Assembly: GCF_049670895.1 (NCBI RefSeq)
Contig: NZ_CP187170.1
DNA: 64,000 nt
Strand: one strand, 5' to 3'
Source: Pasteurella sp049670895
Lineage (GTDB): Bacteria > Pseudomonadota > Gammaproteobacteria > Enterobacterales > Pasteurellaceae
Part shown: in pieces, positions 1-9,715 of the stretch
How the letters are laid out: the number at the start of each line of letters is the position of its first letter
Position numbering within the stretch: the stretch's first letter is position 1
Position numbers and translations under genes: made by a program
The notes under the pieces: generated by a model
Databases searched by the model: none
What the model saw: the letters and a program-made list of their open reading frames with translations, nothing else
Told to the model about the DNA's origin: nothing

Positions 1-1
1 C

Positions 2-460
2 CCAGATAACACAACAACATTAAAGCCAGCTTGTGAATATTGTGAATGGGATGGTCAGAAATGGACGATTTCACCCGAAAAGCAAGCTCAAATCAAACAG
101 CTTCAGCAAGAACAAATGCGTGAAAAAATTAACGCATTACGTGATGAAAAAATTAACGGTGGTGTTTATGTGGCAGAGCTTAACAAATGGTTCGATTCTG
201 ATGCACGGGCAGAGCGTAGTTTAAATAGTGTGAAATCCACATTTGATCTGCTTGGCGATATGGAAATTACGTGGACATGTGCAGATAACACGCAAGTGCA
301 AATTAATAAAGAAAAGCTGATCTTAGTTTGGAAAGCGATTATGCAAGCACAGCAACAAAATCACGCAAATGCACTACATCATAAATCGGAAATGATGAAA
401 GCTGAAAATCCACTGAATTATGATTATTCAGCAGGTTGGACAGAAGTTTATGGCGGTTAA
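2..460 (+). CDS. Phage tail-associated protein, DUF4376-like C-terminal part (5' end outside window)
   Basis: The frame is open from the first bases of the window, so the true start lies further left. The visible 152 residues end in a region that resembles the DUF4376 family found at the C-terminus of phage tail and tail-fibre-associated proteins: an alanine/arginine-rich helix (about residues 40-50), a GGV-Y turn, F-D-SDARAERS, and the signature WTCADNTQVQINKEKL near residues 95-110. No enzymatic motif is visible. It probably serves virion assembly or host binding in the Mu-like prophage. The stop codon overlaps the start region of the next gene by 11 bases, which suggests translational coupling within the late operon. 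The family call rests on pattern memory and is moderately sure; the phage context is firmer. Confidence 0.6.
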   Translation, partial: PDNTTTLKPACEYCEWDGQKWTISPEKQAQIKQLQQEQMREKINALRDEKINGGVYVAELNKWFDSDARAERSLNSVKSTFDLLGDMEITWTCADNTQVQINKEKLILVWKAIMQAQQQNHANALHHKSEMMKAENPLNYDYSAGWTEVYGG

Positions 461-924
461 AATCTATTTAGCTTTATATAAAGGCAACGCTACGTCAAAA
501 ATAGAATGCTTTCAAGATAATCTTATACGATTTTTCACGAAGGGCATCTATTCTCACTGTGAACTTGTTGTTCATAAACAAGAGTGCTGGGAACGCTATG
601 ATTACAGAGATGTTTTTCAGTGTTACACAAGCTCCCCGAGAGATGGCGGAGTACGCTGTAAAGAAATTAATGTTAAAGATTGTAAATGGGATCTAATTCA
701 GCTTGATAGCATCACAGAAGAACAAGTGAAAGCATATTTTGAGAAAACCAAAGGTGCTAAATACGACTGGCGTGGAGTATTTGGCTTGGTATTAGGTTTT
801 CGTGAGAAGAAAAGTAAATTCTTTTGTTCTGAGTGGTGTTTTAACTTGATTTTTAATAGTAGTGAAGGTTGGCGATTTAACCCAAATCAATTGGCGGTTA
901 TTTTACAAAATGGAGGTTTGACAA

Positions 925-941
<17 letters not shown>
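450..941 (+). CDS. Phage-encoded small permuted-papain-like (YiiX/NlpC-P60-type) hydrolase, putative
   Basis: A 163-residue protein when the ATG at 450 is used (MAVKIYLALYKG...). An in-frame ATG at 420 lies deeper inside the upstream gene and is less likely. Visible motifs suit a circularly permuted papain/NlpC fold: a histidine in YSHCELVV near residue 40 and a cysteine in FFCSEW near residue 130, in the His-before-Cys order typical of permuted members such as YiiX and YebB. Proteins of this kind hydrolyse amide or ester bonds in peptides or lipids; the substrate here is unknown. Small genes like this occur near the tail-fibre end of Mu-like prophages of Pasteurellaceae, where they are often given uninformative names. 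The 3' end overlaps the methyltransferase start at 925, so the three genes are probably co-translated. Confidence 0.5.
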
Positions 942-1846
<905 letters not shown>

Positions 1847-1874
1847 ATGCCGTTTAAACAAGTTTTAAATCACA

Positions 1875-1963
1875 AAATAAACCACCAAAAACACGAAATT
1901 TTAAAAGATTTTATTTTTCGCAATTCTGGTGGTTTATTTTCGCAATTTTCGTGGCGTGCAACA
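1875..1963. other. Mu-like prophage right terminus with two transposase-binding-like sites and an inverted repeat
   Basis: The CA at 1962-1963 is the inferred last base pair of the prophage. Two GCGAAA-type sites on the minus strand (complements at 1938-1943 and 1916-1921) are 22 bases apart. A 13-base inverted repeat, AAATAAACCACCA (1875-1887) and TGGTGGTTTATTT (1927-1939), flanks the inner part and may form a hairpin ending late transcription or part of the transpososome site. The next gene frame beyond 1963 is that of the host receptor. Confidence 0.7.
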
Positions 1964-2443
1964 GCGGTCTAAATTGGGGCCTTTTTCAACGGACACTGAA
2001 CTAATTAAGAAAGGATCGAGGTAGTTACGATTTGAAACACCTGCATAACCACGCCAGATAGTCACAGATTGTTCCGTATCATCCACCAGCACAGGAATTC
2101 GCCCTTGTCCCCAAGCACTGCGAATAATCGGGTCAATGGCACCACCATTACGTGCATCGCCACTATAAACGCCCGTAATTCCATTAAACAAATCAGAAAC
2201 AGACTGGCTATGGAAGGTTTCGATTTCTTTTTTGCTTTTATATTCTGTCACTTGATTACGTTGAAAAACACGATCTTTGCCTGCCAATGCTTTATCTTCG
2301 CTAACAGCATTGACATTAATGGTTTCTAATGAGGTGAGTTTGGAATCGGCAAAAGTGAAAGGAGAACAACCTAATAAGAAAAGAAATAGACTGGTTGCGA
2401 GACTATACGGCATTTGTTTGTCATATTTTAGCTGAAAATACAT
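1964..2443 (-). pseudogene. TonB-dependent outer-membrane receptor, 5' part, interrupted by the prophage
   Basis: About 160 residues of the N-terminus of a TonB-dependent receptor. There is a hydrophobic signal sequence (LATSLFLFLLGCSPFTFA), a TonB-box-like LETINVNA, then the plug domain with VSDLFNGITGVYSGDARNG, IDPIIRSAWGQGRIPVLVDD and ISSVSVEKGPNLDR. At that point, where the plug of such receptors continues, the frame passes into prophage sequence and stops at 1934. The rest of the receptor should lie left of the prophage, outside the window. The start at 2443 has AAGGGTG upstream; an internal ATG ten codons on is a possible alternative. A Fur box lies upstream, so the intact gene would have served uptake of an iron complex or haem. 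Ligand not recognisable. Confidence 0.8.
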
Positions 2444-2468
2444 ACGAACACCCTTTTTGTTTATTAAT

Positions 2469-2487
2469 AATAATGATAATAATTCTC
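2469..2487 (-). promoter_or_regulatory. Fur box of the interrupted TonB receptor gene
   Basis: The sequence AATAATGATAATAATTCTC agrees with the 19-base Fur consensus GATAATGATAATCATTATC at 16 positions. It lies 26-44 bases upstream of the receptor start, where Fur would block the promoter under iron-replete conditions. Confidence 0.8.
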
Positions 2488-2999
2488 ATTATATGATCAA
2501 ATTTTTAATCACTACAATTTTAAACTCCGCTTTTCTAAAACCACAGTATGCACCGATTCTATTCTCAATGGTAAAACGGTTAGGTTAGAGACTGGTCATG
2601 GTTGAGTGAGTCACTTAGGATGGTTAATAGTCAAAATAGGAACAATATTCTGACATTTATTTTGTGATGAATCAGGCATAAGCAGAAAACAGTCTTATGT
2701 CTTTGATGCATTATGAATAGACACAAAGAGTATTACTCTTTTAGATAAAGAAATAAAATCAGAGAAAAACATCATTGTCGCGATGAAATAGAATGGCAAA
2801 ATGCTAACTCAAAAAAGTTTGCTGAATTTTACATTGTGCTAATTACATTGTTTTTTAATTGCGTTTTTGTCCAATTATCAATAGCTAATAAAGTGTTTCA
2901 TAATGGTGATTATGAGAAAGGAGTAAAGGATATGAACAGATCCAAAATACCAAAACAAGCTAAACATCTTCGAAGAAAAACCAATGTAGTAATGTAATA
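2488..2999. other. Gene-poor stretch with a decayed open frame (2749-2997)
   Basis: No intact gene was recognised here. On the plus strand a frame stays open from 2749 to 2997 (82 codons) and reads like a protein remnant: a polar start (DEIEWQNANSKKFAEF), a hydrophobic helix (YIVLITLFFNCVFVQLSIA), then a basic tail (SKIPKQAKHLRRKTNVVM). Its only ATG is at 2932, preceded by AAAGGAG and AAGGA, and would give a 21-residue basic peptide. It ends two bases before the hairpin at 3000-3033. It may be a decayed small membrane protein or a genuine short peptide; I do not recognise it. Confidence 0.35.
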
Positions 3000-3033
3000 A
3001 AACGGTGTAAATGATCAAACATTTACACCGTTT
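3000..3033. terminator. Terminator hairpin downstream of lpdA
   Basis: A perfect 14-base stem AAACGGTGTAAATG / CATTTACACCGTTT with a six-base loop lies 30 bases beyond the lpdA stop. On the minus strand it is followed by TTATT, so it most likely ends the pyruvate dehydrogenase operon. Confidence 0.75.
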
Positions 3034-3062
3034 CGTTTGTATTTTAAAGCAAAAATTCCTGG

Positions 3063-4484
3063 TTATTTCTTCTTCGCTTTTGGATTTGGTAGGTCGGTGA
3101 TTGAGCCTTCAAACACTTCTGCTGCCAAGCCTACAGATTCGTGTAAGGTTGGGTGAGCATGAATCGTTAAGGCAAGATCTTCAGCATCACAACCCATTTC
3201 GATAGCAAGACCGATTTCACCTAATAATTCACCACCGTTGGTTCCAACGATAGCACCACCGATAACACGATGAGTGTTTTTATCGAAAATTAATTTCGTC
3301 ATACCATCTGCACAGTCAGAGGCAATGGCACGACCTGATGCTGCCCAAGGGAATTTTGCCACTTCGTAAGCAATGCCTTCGGCTTTACATTCTTTTTCTG
3401 TTTTTCCTACCCAAGCCACTTCAGGTTCAGTATATGCAATGGATGGAATCACTTTTGGATCAAAGTAATGTTTCATTCCTGCAATCACTTCTGCTGCCAC
3501 GTGTCCTTCATGTACGCCTTTGTGTGCTAACATAGGTTGTCCAACAATATCACCGATAGCGAAAATGTGTGGTACGTTGGTACGCATTTGTTTGTCCGTG
3601 CGAATGAAACCACGCTCGTCCACTTCAACCCCCGCTACACCCGCATCAATGAGTTTACCATTTGGCACGCGACCGATGGCAACCAATACCGCATCGTAAC
3701 GGCGAGTATCGTTAGCTGCTTTACCTTCCATTGACACGTAAATACCATCTTCTTTCGCTTCAACGGCAGTCACTTTAGTTTCTAAAAGCAAATTGAATTT
3801 TTTAGAGACACGTTTTGTGTAAATTTGAACCATGTCTTTATCCGCAGCTGGGATAACTTGGTCAAACATTTCCACCACATCTACTTTTGAACCCAGTGCG
3901 TGGTAAACCGTTCCCATTTCAAGACCGATAATACCGCCTCCCATAATCAAGAGGTTTTCTGGCACTTCTTTTAAACGTAATGCATCGGTGGAATCCCAAA
4001 TACGGGGATCTTCGTGTGGAATAAATGGTAATTGAATTGGGCGAGAACCTGCCGCAATAATAGCGTGATCAAATTTAATGGTGATTTCACCTTCTTCGCC
4101 TGCAACGATAATGGTATTTGGACCTGAGAATTTACCGTAGCCATTCACCACTTGCACTTTACGTTGTTTAGCCATACCCGCTAAACCGCCCGTTAATTGG
4201 TTAATCACTTTTTCTTTCCAACCACGGATTTTGTTTACATCCGTGCTTGGCTCACCGAAGACGATACCATGTTCTGCCAATGCTTTTGCTTCTTCAATGA
4301 CTTTCGCAACGTGCAATAACGCTTTTGAAGGGATACAACCCACATTTAAACATACACCACCTAAGGTTGAATAACGTTCAACAATGACAGTGTCTAAACC
4401 TAAATCCGCACAACGGAATGCCGCAGAGTAACCCGCAGGGCCTGCACCTAATACCACAACCTGAGTTTTAATTTCTTTATTCAT
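3063..4484 (-). CDS. lpdA: Dihydrolipoamide dehydrogenase (E3)
   Basis: This 473-residue flavoprotein reoxidises the dihydrolipoyl groups of the pyruvate and 2-oxoglutarate dehydrogenase complexes, passing electrons through a disulfide and FAD to NAD+. Visible features: the FAD-binding GAGPAGYSAAFR (residues 13-24), the redox pair in GGVCLNVGCIPSK (Cys45 and Cys50), the NAD-binding GGGIIGLEMG near residue 185, a GDI FAD motif in IFAIGDIVG, and the C-terminal catalytic pair in HPTLHES (His444, Glu449). Length and residues agree with the E. coli enzyme. It is the last gene of aceE-aceF-lpdA on the minus strand, 125 bases after aceF with a hairpin between. GAGG lies upstream of the start. Clear assignment. 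Confidence 0.98.
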   Translation of the reverse strand: MNKEIKTQVVVLGAGPAGYSAAFRCADLGLDTVIVERYSTLGGVCLNVGCIPSKALLHVAKVIEEAKALAEHGIVFGEPSTDVNKIRGWKEKVINQLTGGLAGMAKQRKVQVVNGYGKFSGPNTIIVAGEEGEITIKFDHAIIAAGSRPIQLPFIPHEDPRIWDSTDALRLKEVPENLLIMGGGIIGLEMGTVYHALGSKVDVVEMFDQVIPAADKDMVQIYTKRVSKKFNLLLETKVTAVEAKEDGIYVSMEGKAANDTRRYDAVLVAIGRVPNGKLIDAGVAGVEVDERGFIRTDKQMRTNVPHIFAIGDIVGQPMLAHKGVHEGHVAAEVIAGMKHYFDPKVIPSIAYTEPEVAWVGKTEKECKAEGIAYEVAKFPWAASGRAIASDCADGMTKLIFDKNTHRVIGGAIVGTNGGELLGEIGLAIEMGCDAEDLALTIHAHPTLHESVGLAAEVFEGSITDLPNPKAKKK

Positions 4485-4574
4485 TTTAACCTCGTTAAAG
4501 AATGTGATGCCTTTTATTCAAAAATGGTGCGATTTTCTACCGCACTTTTGCATCACATTTGAGTAGATTAATGA

Positions 4575-4603
4575 TGTCCGTTCGACAAGTGTTCGAACGG
4601 ACA
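4575..4603 (-). other. Intercistronic hairpin between aceF and lpdA
   Basis: An 11-base perfect stem (TGTCCGTTCGA / TCGAACGGACA, seven-base loop) lies just after the aceF stop. No T-run follows on the coding strand, so it looks more like an mRNA processing or stability element than a full terminator. It would let aceEF and lpdA be expressed at different levels. Confidence 0.6.
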
Positions 4604-4609
4604 GAGTGA

Positions 4610-6502
4610 TTACATCACTAAACGACGGAGATCAGATAACACACCATTAATATAGCTAATGAAACGTGCACCATCTGCACCATCAATCACACGGTGGTCG
4701 AAAGACAATGATAATGGCAACATCAAACGTGGCGTAAATTCTTTACCATTCCAAACTGGTGCCATTTCAGATTTCGACACGCCAAGGATCGCCACTTCTG
4801 GTGCGTTCACAATTGGCGTAAAGTGTGTTGTACCAATACCACCTAAACTTGAAATAGTGAAACAACCGCCTTGCATATCTGCTGCTGTTAATTTACCTTC
4901 ACGGGCTTTTTTCGAGACTTCCATTAATTCACGAGAAAGTTCGATAATGCCTTTTTTGTTGACATCTTTAAATACAGGTACGACTAAGCCATTCGGTGTA
5001 TCCACTGCCACACCAATGTTGACGTATTTTTTCAAGGTTAAACGTTGACCATCTTCAGAAATTGAGCTGTTGAAGCGAGGGAAAGCTTCCAACGCTTTGG
5101 CAGCCGCTTTCATAATGAAGACCACTGGAGTAATTTTCACACCTAATTTTTGTTTTTCTGCTAACACATTTTGTTCTTTACGGAAGGTTTCTAAATCCGT
5201 GATGTCTGTGCGATCAAAGTGTGTCACATGTGGGATCATCACCCAGTTGCGGTGTAAGTTAGCCCCTGAAATCTTGTTGATGCGGGTTAATTCCACTTCT
5301 TCCACTTCACCAAACTTGCTGAAGTCCACTTTCGGCCATGGTAATAAACCTAATCCTGCACCATTCGCTACACCGTTACCTGCAGGTGCAGCAGAGACAG
5401 ATCCTGATTCAACCGCTTTAATCGCTGCTTTCACATAAGCTTGAACGTCTTCTTTTAAGATACGACCTTTGCGACCTGTCCCTTTCACTTTATCTAAGTT
5501 AACACCGAATTCACGAGCTAAACGACGAACTACAGGTGTGGCATAAGCAAACACCGCACTGCCTGTGACTTCCGCATCAGCGGCAGGTGCTGATGTAGGC
5601 GTTGATGTTGGTGCTGCAGCTTGTGGAGCTGGTGCGGATTGAGCAGGTGCTGCAACAGCTGGAGCGGGTGCTGCACCAGCCACTTCAAATCGCATAATTA
5701 ATGAACCAGTAGAGACTTTATCACCTGATTTCACTAAAATTTCTTTCACCACACCACCGAACGGTGCTGGTACTTCCATTGAGGCTTTATCACCTTCAAC
5801 CGTAATTAATGATTGCTCTTCCGTGATCGTATCACCCACATTTACCATAATTTCAGTCACGTTAACTTCGTCACCGCCAATATCTGGTACATGAACATCT
5901 TTCACCGCACTTTCTGCTGGTGCAGCTGGTGCTTGTGCTGAAGCTGCCGCTGGTGCGGATGCCGCAGGAGCATCGCCTGTTTCAAATTTCATAATTAATG
6001 AACCTGTTGAAACTTTATCGCCGACCTTGATTAAAATTTCTTTTACCACGCCAGCAATTGGGGCAGGGACTTCCATTGAGGCTTTATCGCCCTCAACATT
6101 GATAATGGATTGATCCACTTCAACTTTATCGCCGACGTTAACCATAATTTCAGTAACGTTCACTTCATCGCCACCGATATCAGGCACATGCACTTCTACA
6201 ACGGCACTTGCCACTGGTGCAGCCGCCGCTGGTGTGGCTTCAGCTTGTGGTGCTTGTGCAGGTGCAGCATCGCCAGCTTCTAATACAAACATTGGTGAAC
6301 CCGTAGAGACTTTATCCCCGACTTTCACTAACACTTCTTTGATCACACCAGCTTCTGGAGAAGGAACTTCCATTGAGGCTTTATCCCCTTCCACATTAAT
6401 CACGCTTTGATCTACCTCAACGGTATCGCCTGCTTTGACCATTACTTCTGTAACGGTGACTTCATCACCACCAATATCTGGTACTTGAATTTGTTTTGAC
6501 AT
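4610..6502 (-). CDS. aceF: Pyruvate dehydrogenase E2, dihydrolipoyllysine acetyltransferase
   Basis: A 630-residue core protein of the pyruvate dehydrogenase complex that carries acetyl groups on lipoyl-lysine and passes them to coenzyme A. Three tandem lipoyl domains are visible at about residues 1-80, 104-180 and 206-282, each with the lipoylation motif GDKASMEVP (first lysine at residue 41). They are joined by long Ala/Pro-rich flexible linkers. A peripheral-subunit-binding domain follows near 325-365 (VVRRLAREFGVNLDKVKGTG), then the catalytic domain with SFDHRVIDGADG near the C-terminus (His and Asp of the active site). It is preceded by GGAGG. The near identity of the lipoyl repeats is expected for recombining modules. 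It lies 70 bases after aceE in the same operon. Confidence 0.98.
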   Translation of the reverse strand: MSKQIQVPDIGGDEVTVTEVMVKAGDTVEVDQSVINVEGDKASMEVPSPEAGVIKEVLVKVGDKVSTGSPMFVLEAGDAAPAQAPQAEATPAAAAPVASAVVEVHVPDIGGDEVNVTEIMVNVGDKVEVDQSIINVEGDKASMEVPAPIAGVVKEILIKVGDKVSTGSLIMKFETGDAPAASAPAAASAQAPAAPAESAVKDVHVPDIGGDEVNVTEIMVNVGDTITEEQSLITVEGDKASMEVPAPFGGVVKEILVKSGDKVSTGSLIMRFEVAGAAPAPAVAAPAQSAPAPQAAAPTSTPTSAPAADAEVTGSAVFAYATPVVRRLAREFGVNLDKVKGTGRKGRILKEDVQAYVKAAIKAVESGSVSAAPAGNGVANGAGLGLLPWPKVDFSKFGEVEEVELTRINKISGANLHRNWVMIPHVTHFDRTDITDLETFRKEQNVLAEKQKLGVKITPVVFIMKAAAKALEAFPRFNSSISEDGQRLTLKKYVNIGVAVDTPNGLVVPVFKDVNKKGIIELSRELMEVSKKAREGKLTAADMQGGCFTISSLGGIGTTHFTPIVNAPEVAILGVSKSEMAPVWNGKEFTPRLMLPLSLSFDHRVIDGADGARFISYINGVLSDLRRLVM

Positions 6503-6532
6503 GTTCTTTTATCCTCCAATCATTCCATGAAA

Positions 6533-6555
6533 CGCTCCCTTATTTTTAGGGAGCG
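6533..6555 (-). other. Intercistronic hairpin between aceE and aceF
   Basis: The inverted repeat CGCTCCCT / AGGGAGCG with a seven-base loop lies between the aceE stop and the aceF ribosome-binding site. Like the aceF-lpdA hairpin it lacks a terminator T-run on the minus strand and is probably an mRNA stability or attenuation element. Confidence 0.5.
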
Positions 6556-6572
6556 GGAATGTTAATCGTAAA

Positions 6573-9236
6573 TTAGGCGTAAAGTGGGTTAACTTTATCT
6601 GCATCAATACCGTATTTTTGAATTGCTTCGGCAACAACTTTCTTATCGATAGTACCTTGTTTCGCTAATTCAGATAAGGCGGCGATTGTCACATAACGTG
6701 CATCCACTTCAAAGTGTTCACGTAAGTTTTCACGGCTGTCTGAACGACCGAAACCGTCTGTACCTAATACACGATAGCTCACTGCTGGAACGTAAGCACG
6801 CACTTGTTCTGCAAAGAGTTTCATATAGTCTGTTGCGGCTACCGCTGGTGCTTCATTCATCACCTCTGCAATATAAGGCACACGTGCTTCTGCTTCTGGG
6901 TGTAAGAGGTTCCAACGTTCCGCATCTGCCCCTTCACGGGCCACTTCGGTAAAGGATGGTACACTGTACACATCAGAGGTTACACCGAAGTCGTTAGCTA
7001 ACAATTGTGCTGCTTCACGCACGTGACGTAAGATTGCACCAGAACCTAATAACTGAACTTTGCCTTTACCTTGACCCGTCACAGTTTCAAATTTATAGAT
7101 ACCTTTGCGAATACCTTCTTCTGCCCCTTTCGGCATAGCAGGTTGATCATAAGTTTCGTTCAATGTGGTGATGTAGTAGTACACATTTTCTTGGTCTGGA
7201 CCATACATACGACGCACACCGTCTTGCATAATCACAGCAACCTCAAAGGCAAATGCTGGATCATAAGACAGACAGTTAGGAATAGTTAATGATTGAATAT
7301 GGCTATGACCATCTTCGTGTTGTAAACCTTCACCGTTTAATGTTGTACGACCTGATGTACCACCGATCATAAAGCCACGTGCTTGTTGGTCACCCGCCGC
7401 CCACATTAAGTCGCCAATACGTTGGAAACCAAACATTGAGTAGTACACATAGAATGGAATCATTGGGAAATCATTGGTTGAGTAAGAGGTTGCAGCAGCT
7501 AACCAAGACGCCGTCGCACCTTGCTCATTAATCCCTTCTTGTAACACTTGACCATCAATCGCTTCACGGTAGTAAGACACTTGCTCGCGATCTTGTGGCA
7601 CATAGTTTTGACCGTATGGGTTGTAGATACCAATTTGACGGAATAAGCCTTCCATACCGAAAGTACGTGCTTCATCGGCAAGAATTGGCACAATGCGTTT
7701 ACCTACTGATTTATTTTTCAATAACACGTTCAATGAACGCACAAATGCCATCGTGGTAGAAATAGGACGAGATTGTGCTTCAAATAATTGTGCAAACTCT
7801 TCTAACGCAGGCACCTCTAATTGTTCGGTAAAGCGTGGTAAACGGGTTGGTAAATACCCTTGTAAGGCTTGACGACGTTCGTGAAGATATTTGTATTCCT
7901 CAGAACCTTCTTCAAATTTAATGTAAGGGAGTTTTTCAATATCCGCATCAGACACATCGACATTAAAACGATCACGAACGTGTTTCACGCCTGACATATC
8001 CATTTTCTTCACTTGGTGAGCAATGTTTTTACCTTCAGCCGCTTCACCCATGCCATAGCCTTTAATGGTTTTCACCAATAATACGACAGGTTTGTCTTTC
8101 ACTTGTTTCGCTTTGTTAAATGCAGCGAACACTTTTAATGGATCATGACCACCACGGTTTAATGCCCAAATTTCATCATCGGTCATTTCAGCCACTAATG
8201 CTTCAGTTTCAGGATAACGACCAAAGAAGTGTTTGCGTACATAAGCCCCATCTTTGGCTTTCATGGTTTGGTAGTCACCATCAACCACTTCCATCATTAA
8301 TTGCAATAATTTACCTGAAGTATCACGCTGTAATAAACGATCCCAACGACGACCCCAAATCACTTTGATCACTTCCCAACCTGCACCGTTGAACAAGCCT
8401 TCTAATTCTTGAATGATTTTGCCGTTACCCGTTACTGGACCATCTAAACGCTGTAAGTTACAGTTAATCACAAACACGAGATTATCTAACTTCTCACGTG
8501 CGGCAACAGAAATCGCACCACGAGATTCCACTTCATCCATTTCGCCATCGCCCAAGAAAGCGTAAACCGTTTGATCTGCGGTATCTTTTAAGCCACGGTT
8601 GTGTAAGTATTTTAAGAAACGTGCTTGATAGATCGCATTCAATGGACCAAGCCCCATAGACACGGTTGGGAATTGCCAGAATTCAGGCATTAATTTCGGG
8701 TGAGGATAAGAAGAAAGCCCTTTACCGTGCACTTCTTGACGGAAATTATCTAATTGTTCTTCCGTTAAACGTCCTTCTAAGAACGCACGAGCATATACAC
8801 CTGGAGAAATATGACCTTGGAAAAAGACTAAGTCACCACCGTTTTTCGCAGAACGGGCTTTGAAAAAGTGGTTAAAACAGACTTCGTAAATGGTTGCAGA
8901 AGATTGGAAAGAAGACATATGTCCGCCCAATTCCAAATCTTTCTTCGAGGCACGTAATACCATCATGATGGCATTCCAACGAATTGCACCACGGATACGT
9001 CTTTCTAAATCTAAGTTACCTGGATAATTGGGTTCTTCTGAAGCTGGAATGGTATTAATGTAGTCAGTGGTGATACCTGTTGGTAAAGATACATTGTTCG
9101 CACGTGCGTGTTGCATTAATTGTTCGATAATATACTGTGCTCTTTCAACACCTTCTTCACGAATGACAGCATCAATTGCTAATAACCAATCATTAGTTTC
9201 GACTGGATCTACGTCATTCTTCAGCATTTCTGACAT
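6573..9236 (-). CDS. aceE: Pyruvate dehydrogenase E1 component, homodimeric type
   Basis: This 887-residue thiamine-diphosphate enzyme decarboxylates pyruvate and acetylates the lipoyl groups of AceF, the entry to aerobic acetyl-CoA formation. The length equals that of E. coli AceE. The ThDP/Mg motif is seen as GDGEMDE (about residue 230) followed some 30 residues later by NCNLQ. The substrate-channel region HFFGRYPE and the E1-type transketolase central domain (AWLAAATSYS, FQRIGDLMWAAGDQ) are also visible. AAGGAAAAG precedes the ATG. It is the first gene of aceE-aceF-lpdA. No pdhR regulator gene is present beside it; instead a CRP-like site lies about 190 bases upstream. Confidence 0.98.
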   Translation of the reverse strand: MSEMLKNDVDPVETNDWLLAIDAVIREEGVERAQYIIEQLMQHARANNVSLPTGITTDYINTIPASEEPNYPGNLDLERRIRGAIRWNAIMMVLRASKKDLELGGHMSSFQSSATIYEVCFNHFFKARSAKNGGDLVFFQGHISPGVYARAFLEGRLTEEQLDNFRQEVHGKGLSSYPHPKLMPEFWQFPTVSMGLGPLNAIYQARFLKYLHNRGLKDTADQTVYAFLGDGEMDEVESRGAISVAAREKLDNLVFVINCNLQRLDGPVTGNGKIIQELEGLFNGAGWEVIKVIWGRRWDRLLQRDTSGKLLQLMMEVVDGDYQTMKAKDGAYVRKHFFGRYPETEALVAEMTDDEIWALNRGGHDPLKVFAAFNKAKQVKDKPVVLLVKTIKGYGMGEAAEGKNIAHQVKKMDMSGVKHVRDRFNVDVSDADIEKLPYIKFEEGSEEYKYLHERRQALQGYLPTRLPRFTEQLEVPALEEFAQLFEAQSRPISTTMAFVRSLNVLLKNKSVGKRIVPILADEARTFGMEGLFRQIGIYNPYGQNYVPQDREQVSYYREAIDGQVLQEGINEQGATASWLAAATSYSTNDFPMIPFYVYYSMFGFQRIGDLMWAAGDQQARGFMIGGTSGRTTLNGEGLQHEDGHSHIQSLTIPNCLSYDPAFAFEVAVIMQDGVRRMYGPDQENVYYYITTLNETYDQPAMPKGAEEGIRKGIYKFETVTGQGKGKVQLLGSGAILRHVREAAQLLANDFGVTSDVYSVPSFTEVAREGADAERWNLLHPEAEARVPYIAEVMNEAPAVAATDYMKLFAEQVRAYVPAVSYRVLGTDGFGRSDSRENLREHFEVDARYVTIAALSELAKQGTIDKKVVAEAIQKYGIDADKVNPLYA

Positions 9237-9663
9237 AGTCTTTTCCTTATTTTGTTAAGTTAAAAGTTAAGTTTAATCAAAATATCGCGATTAAACGATG
9301 AATTAATAACTAAAATTATTAAAATGAATAGAATTTGTACAAAATTGACATCGCCAAAATTGCTTTTACAAATTTTTAACAAATTTTGTAAATATTATTA
9401 GATTTTTTTAGAGAAAGATAGTGATTTCTCTCACAAAACACAAAAAAGAATCCATTTCAAACAAACTCTTTTTAGATTCTCTCATTTTTTGAATATACAC
9501 ATTTTTATTGCGAAAAATCAGGCGTATTCACGGCATTCAAACAAAGTATTCGCCGATAATTAAATCTATCGATAGACCAAATCTCTCAACCTTACTCAAA
9601 AAGAACATATTTCAGCCAATAACGCAACAAAAGTGCGGTGCATTTTGACAGAATTTTAAGCAA
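9237..9663 (-). other. Long AT-rich leader/promoter region of aceE
   Basis: No gene is visible in these 427 bases between crr and aceE. The region is very AT-rich and must hold the aceE promoter. It contains a CRP-like palindrome (9420-9435) and one uptake signal sequence (9630-9639). I could not choose among several possible -10 and -35 elements. Confidence 0.6.
9420..9435. promoter_or_regulatory. Putative CRP-binding site upstream of aceE
   Basis: AGTGATTTCTCTCACA matches the CRP half-site pattern TGTGA-N6-TCACA at nine of ten specified bases. It lies about 185-200 bases before the aceE start. Function is inferred from sequence only. Confidence 0.5.
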
Positions 9664-9697
9664 TAAAAAAGTCTGCCTATAGTAGGACAGACTTTTT
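9664..9697 (-). terminator. Rho-independent terminator of the pts operon
   Basis: AAAAAGTCTG and CAGACTTTTT form a stem extended by an inner CCTA/TAGG pairing. On the minus strand it is followed by a T-run. It begins about 20 bases after the crr stop. Confidence 0.85.
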
Positions 9698-9715
9698 ATC
9701 AGAAAATTTCAAGAA

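Noticed and set aside
33..224. Plus-strand 63-codon frame at the left edge
   Set aside because: It overlaps the phage gene at 2-460 in another frame and has no family-like sequence.
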